Shown in pieces: positions 18,392 to 27,745 of a stretch of 52,441 nucleotides of DNA. Location of the stretch: positions 1-52,441 of the forward strand of contig JAACUG010000070.1 of NCBI GenBank assembly GCA_009993045.1. Direction: 5' to 3'. Numbering within the stretch: position 1 is the stretch's first letter; each line of letters starts with the position of its first letter. Source of the DNA: Cyanobacteria bacterium CG_2015-22_32_23. GTDB taxonomy: Bacteria > Cyanobacteriota > Cyanobacteriia > Cyanobacteriales > Cyanobacteriaceae. The notes under the pieces are model-generated. The model had not been told where the DNA came from. It was given only the letters and a program-made list of their open reading frames with translations, and did not search any database. Both the position numbers and the translations under genes were made by a program.

Positions 18392-19276
18392 TTAATACAG
18401 TTTTCTACGGGTAGCTAAACGAGCTAAAATACTGGTACTTAATACTAAGAATACCAAAATTAATGATCCAGCCCACGCTAATTCTTGTTGTGGTTTAAAG
18501 GGTAAAATCGCAAAGTTATAGACTAATACGGATAAAGTAGCGATGGGCTCGGCTAAACCTTGAGCTGAGACGTTAGGCCAAAAGTTAGAGAATAAAGCCG
18601 TAAAAATTAAAGGTGCTGTTTCCCCTGCTGCCCGTGCGATGGCTAAAGTAACACCTGTAACAATACCGGGTAAAGCCGCAGGAAGGACGATTTGGACGAC
18701 AGTTTGATAGTTATAAGCACCAACTCCTAAAGCTGCCCAACGAATTTCTTGAGGCACAATTTTTAAAGCCTCATCTGTGGTACGAATAATAGTCGGTAAC
18801 ATTAACACCGCTAAAGAAACACCCCCAGCAATGGCGGAAAAACCTACGATACCACTTGATACTAATAAACCAAAAGCGAAAATCCCCGCAATAATAGAAG
18901 GAACACCACTTAGTACGTTAGTAGCAAATCGAATACTGGTAGCAAACTTATTACCGTGACTAAATTCTGAGAGGTAAACCGCCGCCAATACTCCAATGGG
19001 TACGGCTAAAATTACGGCGATACCAACCACCACAAGAGTTCCAATAATAGCATTGGCTAAACCTCCTTCATCTAAACCCGGAGGGGGTGGTAATTGAGTA
19101 AATAAATCAATATTGATACGACTAAAACCCTGTACAAGTACGAAGAAAAGTACTGCTATCAAAGGAATTAAAGTGACAATCATACACAAGCCACTTAATC
19201 CCGTCATTACTGATCCTAGTATAATTCTAGGACTGGAAGACTTCTTTTTTAAACTGCCAATAGTTGAAACAACCAT
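18392..19276 (-). CDS. pstA: phosphate ABC transporter permease PstA
   Basis: 294 residues, six predicted membrane segments. The N-terminal block (LANAIIGTLVVVGIAVILAV) and the permease EAA-type loop (AALGVGAYNYQTVVQIVLPA, followed by ALPGI) match PstA. SVPSIIAGIFAFGL-like residues are also present. It forms the inner-membrane channel with PstC. It is separated from pstC by 216 bp holding a heptamer array, unusually long for this operon. Confidence 0.93.
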   Translation of the reverse strand: MVVSTIGSLKKKSSSPRIILGSVMTGLSGLCMIVTLIPLIAVLFFVLVQGFSRINIDLFTQLPPPPGLDEGGLANAIIGTLVVVGIAVILAVPIGVLAAVYLSEFSHGNKFATSIRFATNVLSGVPSIIAGIFAFGLLVSSGIVGFSAIAGGVSLAVLMLPTIIRTTDEALKIVPQEIRWAALGVGAYNYQTVVQIVLPAALPGIVTGVTLAIARAAGETAPLIFTALFSNFWPNVSAQGLAEPIATLSVLVYNFAILPFKPQQELAWAGSLILVFLVLSTSILARLATRRKLY

Positions 19277-19492
19277 ATAAATTAATTAGGAATTAGGAAT
19301 TAGAAATTAGAAATTAGAAATTAGAGATTAAATGGGGAAAATGCTACTAAATAGTCAAGTTTGGGGACTTTTTTCTTAATATGCCCCTAAATCCCCAAGT
19401 ATGGGGGTAGAGGGCAAACCAAAGTTGGGTGTAGGGAGATAAAATTATAATTTTTTTAACGAACTTGATATTAAGTAATATTCCCATTAAAT
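19277..19492. other. pstC-pstA spacer with G-rich imperfect stem
   Basis: Beyond the heptamer array the spacer has TTGGGGA (near 19360) and TCCCCAA (near 19393), which could pair, plus AT-rich sequence. There is no ORF. In an operon this could act as an internal processing or attenuation site, or simply be inserted repeat DNA. Confidence 0.4.
19285..19333. repeat. seven-unit ATTAGGA/ATTAGAA heptamer array
   Basis: Seven consecutive 7-bp units (ATTAGGA twice, ATTAGAA three times, ATTAGAG, ATTAAAT), immediately upstream of the pstA start. The reverse complement of the same unit (AATTCCT) forms the array at 39569-39603. No clear inverted-repeat boundaries were found for either one. Confidence 0.8.
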
Positions 19493-20455
19493 CTACTCAT
19501 ACTTAGCTTTAACTTGATTAACGATATATTCCGCAAGAATATTGACAATTAAAGTTAGTAACATTAACACTAAACCTGCATACATCAAAGCCGAAATTTG
19601 TAACCCACTAGCTTCAGCAAATTGGTTAGCAATTAAAGAAGCAATGGTATTAGCTGGATCTAAAATAGAGATACTTAGACGGTTTGAGTTACCGATAATC
19701 ATGGTTGCCGCCATAGTTTCACCCATAGCACGACCTAAAGCTAACATAACACCGCCCATGATGCCCGAAATCGCCGCCGGAATTAAAACTCGAAAAATGG
19801 TTTCCCAACGAGTCGCACCCAATCCTAAAGAGGCTTGACGTAAATCAGGAGGTAATGAAGCTAAAGAGTCACGGGAAATAGCAATAATAATCGGTAAAAC
19901 CATGATAGATAAAACTATACCTGCAGGTAACATACCTGGTCCTGCTGGTTCGCTACTAAATAAAGGAAACCAACCAAAATTACCATGAAGCCAAGTTCCA
20001 AAAACGGTAGTAATTGGTATTAAAACAAAAATACCCCACAATCCATAAACTACGCTAGGGATAGCGGCTAATAATTCCACTAAAAAGACTAACACTGTAC
20101 GGATTTGATCAGGAATAAAGTCTTCACTTAAAAATACTGCTGCACCAACTCCTAAAGGAATAGCAATAATAAGAGCAATTAATGAAGAGACGATAGTTCC
20201 GTAAACTACAGCTATCACTCCATATTCATCAGTAACAGGATTCCAATTACTATTAGTAAAGAAGCCAAAATTAAATTGTTTAATAGCAGGAAAAGCACCA
20301 ACAGCAATAATAATTGCTACACTGATTAAAATTAAACCAATACTAAGGGCAAAAGCAAAAGTTAGCCATTTAAACCCATTATCTAAGGTTTTTTCTAAGG
20401 GTGATCTTCCCCCCGTCATGAGATTATCTGTATTAGAAGAATCGGACTGTGTCAT
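19493..20455 (-). CDS. pstC: phosphate ABC transporter permease PstC
   Basis: 320 residues with six membrane segments after a longer hydrophilic N-terminus (TQSDSSNTDNLMTGGRSPLE). AIPSVVYGLWGIFVLIP and the EAA loop ASLGLGATRWETIFRVLIPA are characteristic of PstC. It pairs with PstA in the inner membrane. It lies 228 bp downstream of the second pstS, with a stable hairpin in the gap. Confidence 0.94.
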   Translation of the reverse strand: MTQSDSSNTDNLMTGGRSPLEKTLDNGFKWLTFAFALSIGLILISVAIIIAVGAFPAIKQFNFGFFTNSNWNPVTDEYGVIAVVYGTIVSSLIALIIAIPLGVGAAVFLSEDFIPDQIRTVLVFLVELLAAIPSVVYGLWGIFVLIPITTVFGTWLHGNFGWFPLFSSEPAGPGMLPAGIVLSIMVLPIIIAISRDSLASLPPDLRQASLGLGATRWETIFRVLIPAAISGIMGGVMLALGRAMGETMAATMIIGNSNRLSISILDPANTIASLIANQFAEASGLQISALMYAGLVLMLLTLIVNILAEYIVNQVKAKYE

Positions 20456-20594
20456 CTTAACTTTTAGTTATACTTTTATGAGTATTAACACAATTAAAAA
20501 AGTTATTATTTACTTATTAATCGTGGTTTCGATTTTCAATATAATTTTTTGTAGCAATTGTTACTAGATTAACATTAACAAGTATTTATACCTG

Positions 20595-20634
20595 AAGGAA
20601 AGTTGATCAAAATAGCTGATTTTCGTCTTTCCTT
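20595..20634 (-). promoter_or_regulatory. intercistronic stem-loop between pstS and pstC
   Basis: AAGGAAAG (20595-20602) and CTTTCCTT (20627-20634) pair perfectly. The loop has a further short stem (AAAAT/ATTTT). No T-run follows in the transcribed direction. A stem here would stabilise the upstream pstS mRNA or attenuate the permease genes; this is inferred from position. Confidence 0.5.
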
Positions 20635-20683
20635 ACCTAGTTCACAAATTACTCTTTATAACCTAGACTATCAAGGTTAAATT

Positions 20684-21805
20684 TTAGTTAACAGTGATGG
20701 TGAAATCTGGACTAATTTGATCCGCTACATTTGCTACCGTTTCAATCACATTTTGTGGTAATGGTATATAACCTAATTGCGACGCTACATCTTGCCCATA
20801 GGTTAAAGCATATTGAATCATCGCTTCCATGGCGATCGCCTTATTGGGATCATCATATTTTTGATAAGCTAAAATCCAAGTATAAGTAACAATAGGATAG
20901 GAATTTTCCCCAGGAGGATCAGTTATAAAAGCTCGTAAATTTTCAGGTAACTCCACGTTAGCTAAGGCATTAGTACCAGTTTCTTCCGATGGAGTAATAA
21001 AATTACCTTCTTTATTTTCGAGAATCGCCATAGGAATATTATTTTTCTTGGCAAAACCGTATTCTACATAACCGATTGAACCTTGATTTTGTTGAATGAT
21101 AGCAGTAACACCTTCATTACCTCTACCTCCTAAAAATCTACCGCCCATAGGCCCCCATTGAACCGCCGTACCTTGACCAACTTTTTTTAACCAATCTTCA
21201 CTAATGTCCGCTAAATGTTTGGTAAATACTCCCGTTGTACCGCTACCATCAGAACGATGGACAAAAGTAATGGCACTATCAGGTAAAGTTAAATCAGGGT
21301 TATCACCGACAATTTTAGGATCATTCCAACGAGTTATTTTTCCTAAAGCAATATCAACATAAGTTTCTCTGCTTAATTTTAAACCTTCAACTCCTTGTAA
21401 GTTATAAGCAAAAACAATCGAACCAGCCGTCACAGGTAAAAGAATAACTCCTCGACTAACGGCTTTAATTTGTTCATCAGTCATGGCAACATCACTAGCA
21501 CCAAAATCAACGGTATTTCTAGTAAACTGTTCAATCCCCGCACCACTGCCAACGGATTGATAATTAACTTGTAATCGAGGTACTAAACGATTTAGTAATA
21601 CAAACCAATTTTGATATAAAGGGGCAGGAAAAGTTGCCCCAGCTCCAGTTATAGTAAGATTACTTTCAAAAGGAACTGTAATACTAGGAGGTTCGCCGTT
21701 TTTGCCTACTCCTTCTCTACTTTGATTATTACCACAAGCGTTTAAACTCAAGGCAAAGGTAAGGAAGACAAAAGATTTAATTAATCTACTTTTGATGATG
21801 ACCAT
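20684..21805 (-). CDS. pstS: phosphate-binding lipoprotein PstS, second copy
   Basis: 373 residues; lipobox L-N-A-C at about residue 24. TITGAGATFPAPLYQNWF, YQSVGSGAGIEQF, DFGASD and HRSDGSGTTGVFTKHL are the PstS phosphate-contact motifs. It is clearly homologous along its whole length to the gene just upstream (both share, for example, LPENLRAFITDP and KAIAxEAMIQYALT), so the pair arose by tandem duplication. It delivers phosphate to PstC/PstA from the periplasm. It starts 56 bp after the first copy and is likely in the same transcript. Confidence 0.93.
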   Translation of the reverse strand: MVIIKSRLIKSFVFLTFALSLNACGNNQSREGVGKNGEPPSITVPFESNLTITGAGATFPAPLYQNWFVLLNRLVPRLQVNYQSVGSGAGIEQFTRNTVDFGASDVAMTDEQIKAVSRGVILLPVTAGSIVFAYNLQGVEGLKLSRETYVDIALGKITRWNDPKIVGDNPDLTLPDSAITFVHRSDGSGTTGVFTKHLADISEDWLKKVGQGTAVQWGPMGGRFLGGRGNEGVTAIIQQNQGSIGYVEYGFAKKNNIPMAILENKEGNFITPSEETGTNALANVELPENLRAFITDPPGENSYPIVTYTWILAYQKYDDPNKAIAMEAMIQYALTYGQDVASQLGYIPLPQNVIETVANVADQISPDFTITVN

Positions 21806-21861
21806 GATTTTTAACTATCAAGTTGTTTTCTCCCTATAAACTAAAGGACGAAGATTAAATT

Positions 21862-23007
21862 CTAGTTAACGTTAATAGTAAAATCGGGAGTAATTTGATC
21901 GGCAACGGCGGCTACTTTTTCTACTACCGTAGCTGGTAAAGGCACATAACCTAAAGCTGGTGCTGATTTTTGACCTTCTGTTAAAGCATATTGAATCATA
22001 GCTTCCACGGCGATCGCCTTATTAGGATCATCGTATTTAGGAAAAGCTAAAATCCAACTATAAGTAACAATAGGATAGGATGTTTCACCTTCGGGATCAG
22101 TAATAAAAGCGCGTAAATTTTCGGGTAACTCCACGTTAGCTAAAGTTTCCGAAGCCGCTTCATCGGTAGGAGGAATAAATTGTCCTGCTTTATTTTGAAT
22201 CGCAGCCATATGTAGTTTATTATTTTTAGCGTAGCCATACTCTACATAGCCGATAGCCCCTTCATTTTGCATAATAGTAGCGGTTACACCCTCGTTACCT
22301 TTACCACCGAGGAATTTACCGCCATCGGGTCCCCATTGAACAGTTTTGCCTTCTCCGACTTTGGTTTTCCAATCTTCACTAATGGCGGATAAATGTTTAG
22401 TAAATACGCCTGTTGTACCACTACCATCAGAACGATGAACAAAAGTAATGGGTTTATCAGGTAAAGTTAAATCTGGATTATCAGCGACAATTTTGGGATC
22501 ATTCCATTTAGTTATTTTACCCAATGCAATGTCCACATAGGTTTCCCTACTTAACTTCAAACCTTCCACCCCGGGTAAATTATAGGCAAAAACGATAGAA
22601 CCAGCAGTAACAGGTAACATTAAAGCACCCTTGCTTACTTTCGCAATTTCTTCATCTTTCATGGCGGTGTCACTAGCACCAAAATCCACCGTACCGGCCG
22701 TAAACTGTTCAACTCCAGCACCACTACCCACCGATTGATAATTTACCTGTAATTTAGGTACTTTTTGATTTAAAGCGACAAACCAATTTTGATATAGAGG
22801 AGCAGGAAAACTTGCTCCAGCACCAGTTAAAGCTACAGTATTTTCAAAAGGTACAGTAATAGATGCACTACTTTCTTGAGTTTCACCTTCTGTGGGAGTT
22901 TTTGTTGTAGTTGTTTCCTTCGTACCACCGCCACAAGCCGTTAAACTTAACCCTAAAGCTAGGATTGATAAAGATCCTGCGAGTTTATTTTTACTTTTAA
23001 TTATCAT
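21862..23007 (-). CDS. pstS: phosphate-binding lipoprotein PstS, first copy
   Basis: 381 residues; lipobox L-T-A-C near residue 25 followed by a Thr/Glu-rich linker. ALTGAGASFPAPLYQNWF and HRSDGSGTTGVFTKHL mark it as PstS. It is the first gene of the minus-strand pst operon, and a Pho-box-like repeat lies about 70 bp upstream of its ATG, as expected for a phosphate-starvation promoter. The two tandem copies may differ in affinity or expression, as reported for paired PstS proteins in other cyanobacteria; that is inference for this organism. Confidence 0.94.
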   Translation of the reverse strand: MIIKSKNKLAGSLSILALGLSLTACGGGTKETTTTKTPTEGETQESSASITVPFENTVALTGAGASFPAPLYQNWFVALNQKVPKLQVNYQSVGSGAGVEQFTAGTVDFGASDTAMKDEEIAKVSKGALMLPVTAGSIVFAYNLPGVEGLKLSRETYVDIALGKITKWNDPKIVADNPDLTLPDKPITFVHRSDGSGTTGVFTKHLSAISEDWKTKVGEGKTVQWGPDGGKFLGGKGNEGVTATIMQNEGAIGYVEYGYAKNNKLHMAAIQNKAGQFIPPTDEAASETLANVELPENLRAFITDPEGETSYPIVTYSWILAFPKYDDPNKAIAVEAMIQYALTEGQKSAPALGYVPLPATVVEKVAAVADQITPDFTINVN

Positions 23008-23076
23008 ATTTTGGAAATATTATTTTTATTTTGAGACTGTTTGGGATTTAATAATAATATGAATTAGACTTTTTTT

Positions 23077-23106
23077 AGGTAAAGAAAAGGTTAAGAACTT
23101 ATTTCC
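23077..23106 (-). promoter_or_regulatory. Pho-box-like operator for the pst operon
   Basis: On the minus strand, CTTAACCT and CTTTACCT are separated by exactly three bases (plus strand AGGTAAAG-AAA-AGGTTAAG, 23077-23095). A weaker third unit, TTATTTCC, follows at the same spacing. This matches the cyanobacterial Pho box: 8-bp direct repeats at 11-bp steps bound by the SphR/PhoB response regulator. It ends 70 bp upstream of pstS. Confidence 0.75.
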
Positions 23107-23191
23107 TTGAAAGGAAAGATTCATTTTTATGGATATTTAAAGGCTTATAAGTAATAAATATTAAGATTTTTTACCTTAATAAAAAACAAGA

Positions 23192-23210
23192 AGGTTAAGA
23201 ATAAATTAAG
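23192..23210. promoter_or_regulatory. second Pho-box-like repeat in the pstS-sphX region
   Basis: AGGTTAAG and AAATTAAG separated by three bases; on the other strand CTTAATTT-ATT-CTTAACCT. It lies 185 bp from pstS and 188 bp from sphX in the 390-bp divergent region, so it could serve sphX, the pst operon, or both. The rest of that region is AT-rich with no other motif I can support. Confidence 0.6.
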
Positions 23211-23397
23211 GATTTTTATTTAGAATTGATATATAATTTGTTTAGAAAAAATTAAACTATGAGCGTTATCTTTTTTGGTTAATATTCTTTAAAAAGTTTT
23301 AATCATTCTTAATAAAATTGACTAATAACATTGATATTAAATAAAGATAACGACAGTTTATCTAAACTTTTTGTTGAAAAATATTAACTAATAATTT

Positions 23398-24441
23398 ATG
23401 ATTAATAAGTATTCATTACTTAAGAAAAAAATTTTCTTACCAGTAGTTATTTTATCTACTATATTATCTGCTTGTGGTGGTACTAAAACTGAACAATCAC
23501 AAAATATAACCATAGATGGATCAAGTACGGTTTATCCTATCACTAATTCAATTGTCGAAAAATTTAACGCATCCAACAAAACAAATATCGAGGCAAAATC
23601 TGGTTTTTCAGGTTCAATCGGTGGATTTAGAAAATTTTGTCAAGGTGAAACTGAGATAAATAATTCTTCTGTGCCTATTCCTCAAACTTTCATGGATGAA
23701 TGTAAGAAAAATGGTATTGCTTATATAGAATTACCCGTTGCTTTTGATGCTTTAACCGTAGTAACTAACCCTAAAAATGATTGGGCAAAAATCATTACCG
23801 TAGAAGAATTAAAAAATATGTGGCAACCATCGGCAGAAAATAAAGTTACCCGTTGGAATCAAGTTAATAGTGAATGGGCAGATAAACCATTAAATTTATT
23901 TGGTGCTGGTAGAGATTCTGGTACATTTGAATATTTCACCGTGGCTATCATTGGGGAAGAAAATAGTCGTAATGATTATGTATTTAGTGAAGATGATAAC
24001 GCTTTAGTTCAAGGGGTAATACAAGATCCTAACGCTCTGGGTTATTTCGGTTATGCTTACTATTCTCAAAATAAAGATAAGTTACAAGCCGTAGCCATCG
24101 ATAACGGTAACGGAGGAATTTTACCCTCCGATGAAACCATCAAAAATAATAGCTATCGCCCCTTAACTCGCCCTTTATTTATCTATGTCAACGCTAAAAA
24201 AGCTCAAAAAAATAAAGCCTTAACCCAATTTATCAAATTTTATTTAGATAATGCTTCTAAAGTTGTTCATGAAGTAGGTTATTTACCCTTACCAGATTCT
24301 GCTTATAAAATTGCCTTAATTCATTTCAATAAAAATCAAGTAGGCACAGTATTTAATGGTAAACCTGAACTTAATGCCACTATTAATGAATTACTCAATA
24401 GGACTTATGCTTCTGACAATAAAGAGGGTTATGTATTTTAA
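23398..24441 (+). CDS. sphX: SphX-type phosphate-binding lipoprotein
   Basis: 347 residues; lipobox L-S-A-C near residue 25. ITIDGSSTVYPITNSIVEKF, KSGFSGSIGGFRKFCQGE and GAGRDSGTFEYF are the phosphate-site motifs of the SphX/PstS-like branch, distinct from the two true PstS genes on the other strand (TGAGATFPAP, GSGTTGVF). In Synechococcus and Synechocystis, SphX is made under phosphate limitation and sits beside pst genes; the divergent placement with Pho-box-like repeats fits that here. Confidence 0.85.
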   Translation: MINKYSLLKKKIFLPVVILSTILSACGGTKTEQSQNITIDGSSTVYPITNSIVEKFNASNKTNIEAKSGFSGSIGGFRKFCQGETEINNSSVPIPQTFMDECKKNGIAYIELPVAFDALTVVTNPKNDWAKIITVEELKNMWQPSAENKVTRWNQVNSEWADKPLNLFGAGRDSGTFEYFTVAIIGEENSRNDYVFSEDDNALVQGVIQDPNALGYFGYAYYSQNKDKLQAVAIDNGNGGILPSDETIKNNSYRPLTRPLFIYVNAKKAQKNKALTQFIKFYLDNASKVVHEVGYLPLPDSAYKIALIHFNKNQVGTVFNGKPELNATINELLNRTYASDNKEGYVF

Positions 24442-24542
24442 CGAGAAATAAACTGAATTTACCTCACTTCGATGCTTTGAATATTTTATGGGAGTAGGTT
24501 TCAGGTAGTAGATTTTAAGTAATGAGTTGATAGATTATTTAA

Positions 24543-24653
24543 TAGACCTCTTGCAAAACAAAAAGTAAAATCTATTTTAGGATGGAAAACGTTAATTTCT
24601 TAACTCATTACTCATTACTCATTACTCATTACTCCACTTCTGCAAAAAGTCTA
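24543..24653. mobile_element. MITE-like element, family A copy 2; its end supplies a stop codon
   Basis: 111 bp in inverted orientation to the copy at 11723-11860. The ends are TAGACCTCTTGCA (24543) and TGCAAAAAGTCTA (to 24653). The core (GTAAAATCTATTTTAGGATG, GGAAAACGTTAATTTC) is nearly identical to copy 1. It has four intact heptamers against eight, giving the 27-bp length difference. The last three bases (CTA on plus, TAG on minus) are the stop codon of the ABC exporter gene. Confidence 0.75.
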
Positions 24654-26468
24654 ATATAAGTCTCCCGTTTCTTGTAAAGAGTGTAATCTTTGATAAATAC
24701 CTTTTTTAGCCAATAATTCTTCATGGTTGCCAACTTCTGCAATTTTTCCTTGATTTAACACTACAATTTTATCCGCTTCTCTCACAGTACTTAAACGATG
24801 GGCGATTATAATCGTAGTACGAGTGCCGAAAATTGATCTCATGGCTAATTGAATCTCTCTCTCTGACTCATAATCAAGGCTAGAAGTGGCTTCGTCAAAG
24901 ATTAATACATCGGGATTCATTATTAATGCTCTGGCAATGCCTAGCCTTTGTTTTTGCCCTCCTGAAAGCCTTACACCTCTTTCCCCTACAACGGTATGAT
25001 ATTTTTCAGGTAAATCTTTAATAAATTCATCAACTCTGGCGATGGCACAAGCCTGTTGTACTTCTTGTAAACTAACATGAGGATTGCCATAGATTAAGTT
25101 ATCAAAAATTGTGCCATTAAACATATCAACTTCTTGATGCACAATAGCTAAACGACGACGATAACCAGAAATATCGAGGTTTTTAATATTAATTCCATCT
25201 AACAAAATTTCTCCATTTAAAGGTTCAAAATAACGATATAAAAGTTTAACTAAAGTTGATTTTCCAGAGCCAGATCTCCCTACTAAAGCCAGTGTTTCAT
25301 AAGGTTGAATTAAGAGGTTAATATTATCAATAACTAAAGAATTATCACTATAACCAAAAGCTATATTTTTTAACTCTATTTTCCCACTAAATTTATAATT
25401 ATTTTCAATAATATTTTGAGGATTTAAAGTTGAAGCATCTTCCCCTAAAGGTAAATTCATAAACTCATGAAAACGAATCATCGAAGCATAGCGACGAGCA
25501 AAAACTTCTGATAAATTACTAATAGGTTCAATTTCTCCATAAGCCATACTTGCTACAGTATAAATAGTAATAAAATGACCGATAGAAATTTCTTGTTTTA
25601 CGGTAGGAATTAAGATCGATAAAAAGATTAAAAATAAAGATAATTGTACAATAGTTCTTGACCAAGTCGCTAGTTTTACATAACCCAAATGGATACGATT
25701 AATGACTACTTTATATTCTCTATTTAAGCGCTTTTTTTGTCTAATTAATTCTTGAGATTCCGTCGCAAAAGCCTTAACTGTTTTAATATTAGTAATAATT
25801 TCTGAGGTTCGACTTTCTGTATTTTCTTGATGTTTATCTAATAACTCCTCCTGTTTAATTAATTTTTTGAGGTAGATTAAAGTGAAAATTAAAATAGAAA
25901 TAAAGGAAATAATAAAACCAATAGCTATCTTTTTTTCTAACAATAAAATAACAAAAAATATCCCTAAAACTCGAATTAATTTAGGTAATAACTGTCCTGC
26001 TATTTCAGGATAAGTCCATGTATGATTTGCAATACCTCTAGCCACTCTTCCTGCAATTCTACCCGGATTATTTTCGTCATAAAAACTTAGAGGTAAACTC
26101 AATATTTTTTCAATAACTTTTTGAGAATAATCTCGACGAGTTTTAAGAGTAATTTCCCAATGAAACCACGAACCAATCCAAGGTTGAAGAGGCGCTCTAA
26201 CTACGGTAATAATAAAAATTATGGTGACTAAAACAGTTAAAGATAAGGTTTGACTATCACTATTAATATTAACAATATTTCTGATATTTGCGATAATTAT
26301 TTGTAAGAAATCATCAACTTTTTGTCCTGATATTACATTTAATATTTGCCCTATTAAATAGGGAACAATTAAATCAATTAACTCAAATAAACCTGCCGCA
26401 CCTATACTTAAAAAAACTGTTAATTTATAGTCATCATAATATTTAATTAAATCTTTAAAAGAAGCCAT
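24651..26468 (-). CDS. ABC exporter, fused permease and ATPase
   Basis: 605 residues: a six-helix type IV permease domain (about 1-325) and a nucleotide-binding domain (about 360-590) with Walker A GRSGSGKST, signature LSGGQKQRLGIARA, Walker B VLIFDEATSSLD and the H-loop IIAHRLST. This is the MsbA/MDR-type exporter family (lipids, peptides or drugs); the substrate cannot be inferred. The stop TAG is formed by the end of the repeat element downstream, so the last residues (ETGDLY) may differ from the ancestral C-terminus. All catalytic motifs precede this point, so activity should be kept. Confidence 0.9.
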   Translation of the reverse strand: MASFKDLIKYYDDYKLTVFLSIGAAGLFELIDLIVPYLIGQILNVISGQKVDDFLQIIIANIRNIVNINSDSQTLSLTVLVTIIFIITVVRAPLQPWIGSWFHWEITLKTRRDYSQKVIEKILSLPLSFYDENNPGRIAGRVARGIANHTWTYPEIAGQLLPKLIRVLGIFFVILLLEKKIAIGFIISFISILIFTLIYLKKLIKQEELLDKHQENTESRTSEIITNIKTVKAFATESQELIRQKKRLNREYKVVINRIHLGYVKLATWSRTIVQLSLFLIFLSILIPTVKQEISIGHFITIYTVASMAYGEIEPISNLSEVFARRYASMIRFHEFMNLPLGEDASTLNPQNIIENNYKFSGKIELKNIAFGYSDNSLVIDNINLLIQPYETLALVGRSGSGKSTLVKLLYRYFEPLNGEILLDGINIKNLDISGYRRRLAIVHQEVDMFNGTIFDNLIYGNPHVSLQEVQQACAIARVDEFIKDLPEKYHTVVGERGVRLSGGQKQRLGIARALIMNPDVLIFDEATSSLDYESEREIQLAMRSIFGTRTTIIIAHRLSTVREADKIVVLNQGKIAEVGNHEELLAKKGIYQRLHSLQETGDLY

Positions 26469-26509
26469 AAAATAATTAAAATTTAAAATTAGTCATGAGT
26501 AATTTAAGG

Positions 26510-27745
26510 TTACTTGTTACTTTCATTTTTTTGTTTTATATACGTTGGTTTAAAGTTTTTTTTGTCATCTTTATTATAATTATTTTTTTTATCATCTTTA
26601 TTATAATTACTTTTATTATCATCTTTTCTAAACCCTTTAGGATCAGGTTTATATCTAGGACAAGCATAAGGTATTACTTTTTTTATTTCCAAAGTACCTC
26701 CTTTTCTTTGACATAAAATTTTATAGACATATCCTGTCCATAATTTTTTATTTTTCACCCAATCAAAACTATTAATAAAAGTATATTTAAACTTCTTAAT
26801 AAAACCTGTTTCTTTAGCAACTTTACGCACATCTTCCATCATCATGGAACGTTGTACAGTTATGTTCTTTTGTGCAGTCCATACTCCTGTAAATTCCCAA
26901 GTTTCAAATCCTCTCGGATTACTAGGCATATCTTTATCCCAAGCAATAATTTGCAGACAAACTAACTTATCATCCTTCATTTTAGGATAACCCCTAAACC
27001 AGTGAGAGCCTAACATTATTTGTTGGTTACAAGCAATCCAATGTAATCGAGGATTTTTGAAAGTTACTTCTAATTGAAAACCATCAGGTAAAATCAATAA
27101 AAAAGGTTTCTCTGCCTCCGAAGGCGGTACTAATATACCTTGTACTTCAGCAATAGCCTGATGACAACCATTTCCTGCTAAAATTTTATAACGTTTTTTC
27201 TCGACTTTCTCAACTTTCTCAACTTTCTCAACCTTCTCAACTTTCTGGACTTTCTCAACCTTTTTAGAAGAAGATTTTTCTTGTTTTTTAGTAGTTGAAT
27301 TAACTTTAGTTTTTTCCTTAGAATTTAGATTTTTAGATTTATTCTCTCTAGTTTTTTCTTTTTCAATACTGATAGAATCTTGATTAACTTCTTTTTTAAT
27401 ACTGATGGAATCTTGGTTAACTTCTTTTTTAATACTGATAGAATCTTGGTTAACTTCTTCTGCAATCTTTTCCGATTCAACGGGTTGAATTGATACTGTG
27501 ATAGTTTCTTTTTCTTCTGAGGAGATTATGGGTAAATCCTTAGTCTTTTCTGATGATATTACTTCTAAAGGACAACAAAAACGACAAGGTGAATAACCTT
27601 TTTCGATTCCTTTAGGAAAAGACTCTAATACTTGCCAACCATCTTTTTCGTGATGACAGTGACGACAATGTTGAGCATGAATTTTATTAGTAGGTGAGAC
27701 GTAAAAAATAGTTTCGGTTGGTTTTTTCTTGGTTTCCCTTGTCAT
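26510..27745 (-). CDS. repeat-rich protein with N-terminal Cys/His cluster
   Basis: 411 residues; family not recognised. An N-terminal CRHCHH ... CRFCC cluster (about residues 27-57) looks able to bind metal. Three copies of KEVNQDSISIK follow (about 95-130), then a Lys/Glu tract with repeated VEK triplets (about 165-187), which may form a charged helix. A structured domain (about 188-345; ILPDGFQLEVTFKNPRLHWI, GFETWEFTGVWTAQ) and a basic Asn/Asp/Lys tail end the protein. The VEK and KEVNQ repeats are direct repeats in the DNA as well. It is divergent from the Ycf66-family gene, 235 bp away. Confidence 0.65.
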   Translation of the reverse strand: MTRETKKKPTETIFYVSPTNKIHAQHCRHCHHEKDGWQVLESFPKGIEKGYSPCRFCCPLEVISSEKTKDLPIISSEEKETITVSIQPVESEKIAEEVNQDSISIKKEVNQDSISIKKEVNQDSISIEKEKTRENKSKNLNSKEKTKVNSTTKKQEKSSSKKVEKVQKVEKVEKVEKVEKVEKKRYKILAGNGCHQAIAEVQGILVPPSEAEKPFLLILPDGFQLEVTFKNPRLHWIACNQQIMLGSHWFRGYPKMKDDKLVCLQIIAWDKDMPSNPRGFETWEFTGVWTAQKNITVQRSMMMEDVRKVAKETGFIKKFKYTFINSFDWVKNKKLWTGYVYKILCQRKGGTLEIKKVIPYACPRYKPDPKGFRKDDNKSNYNKDDKKNNYNKDDKKNFKPTYIKQKNESNK

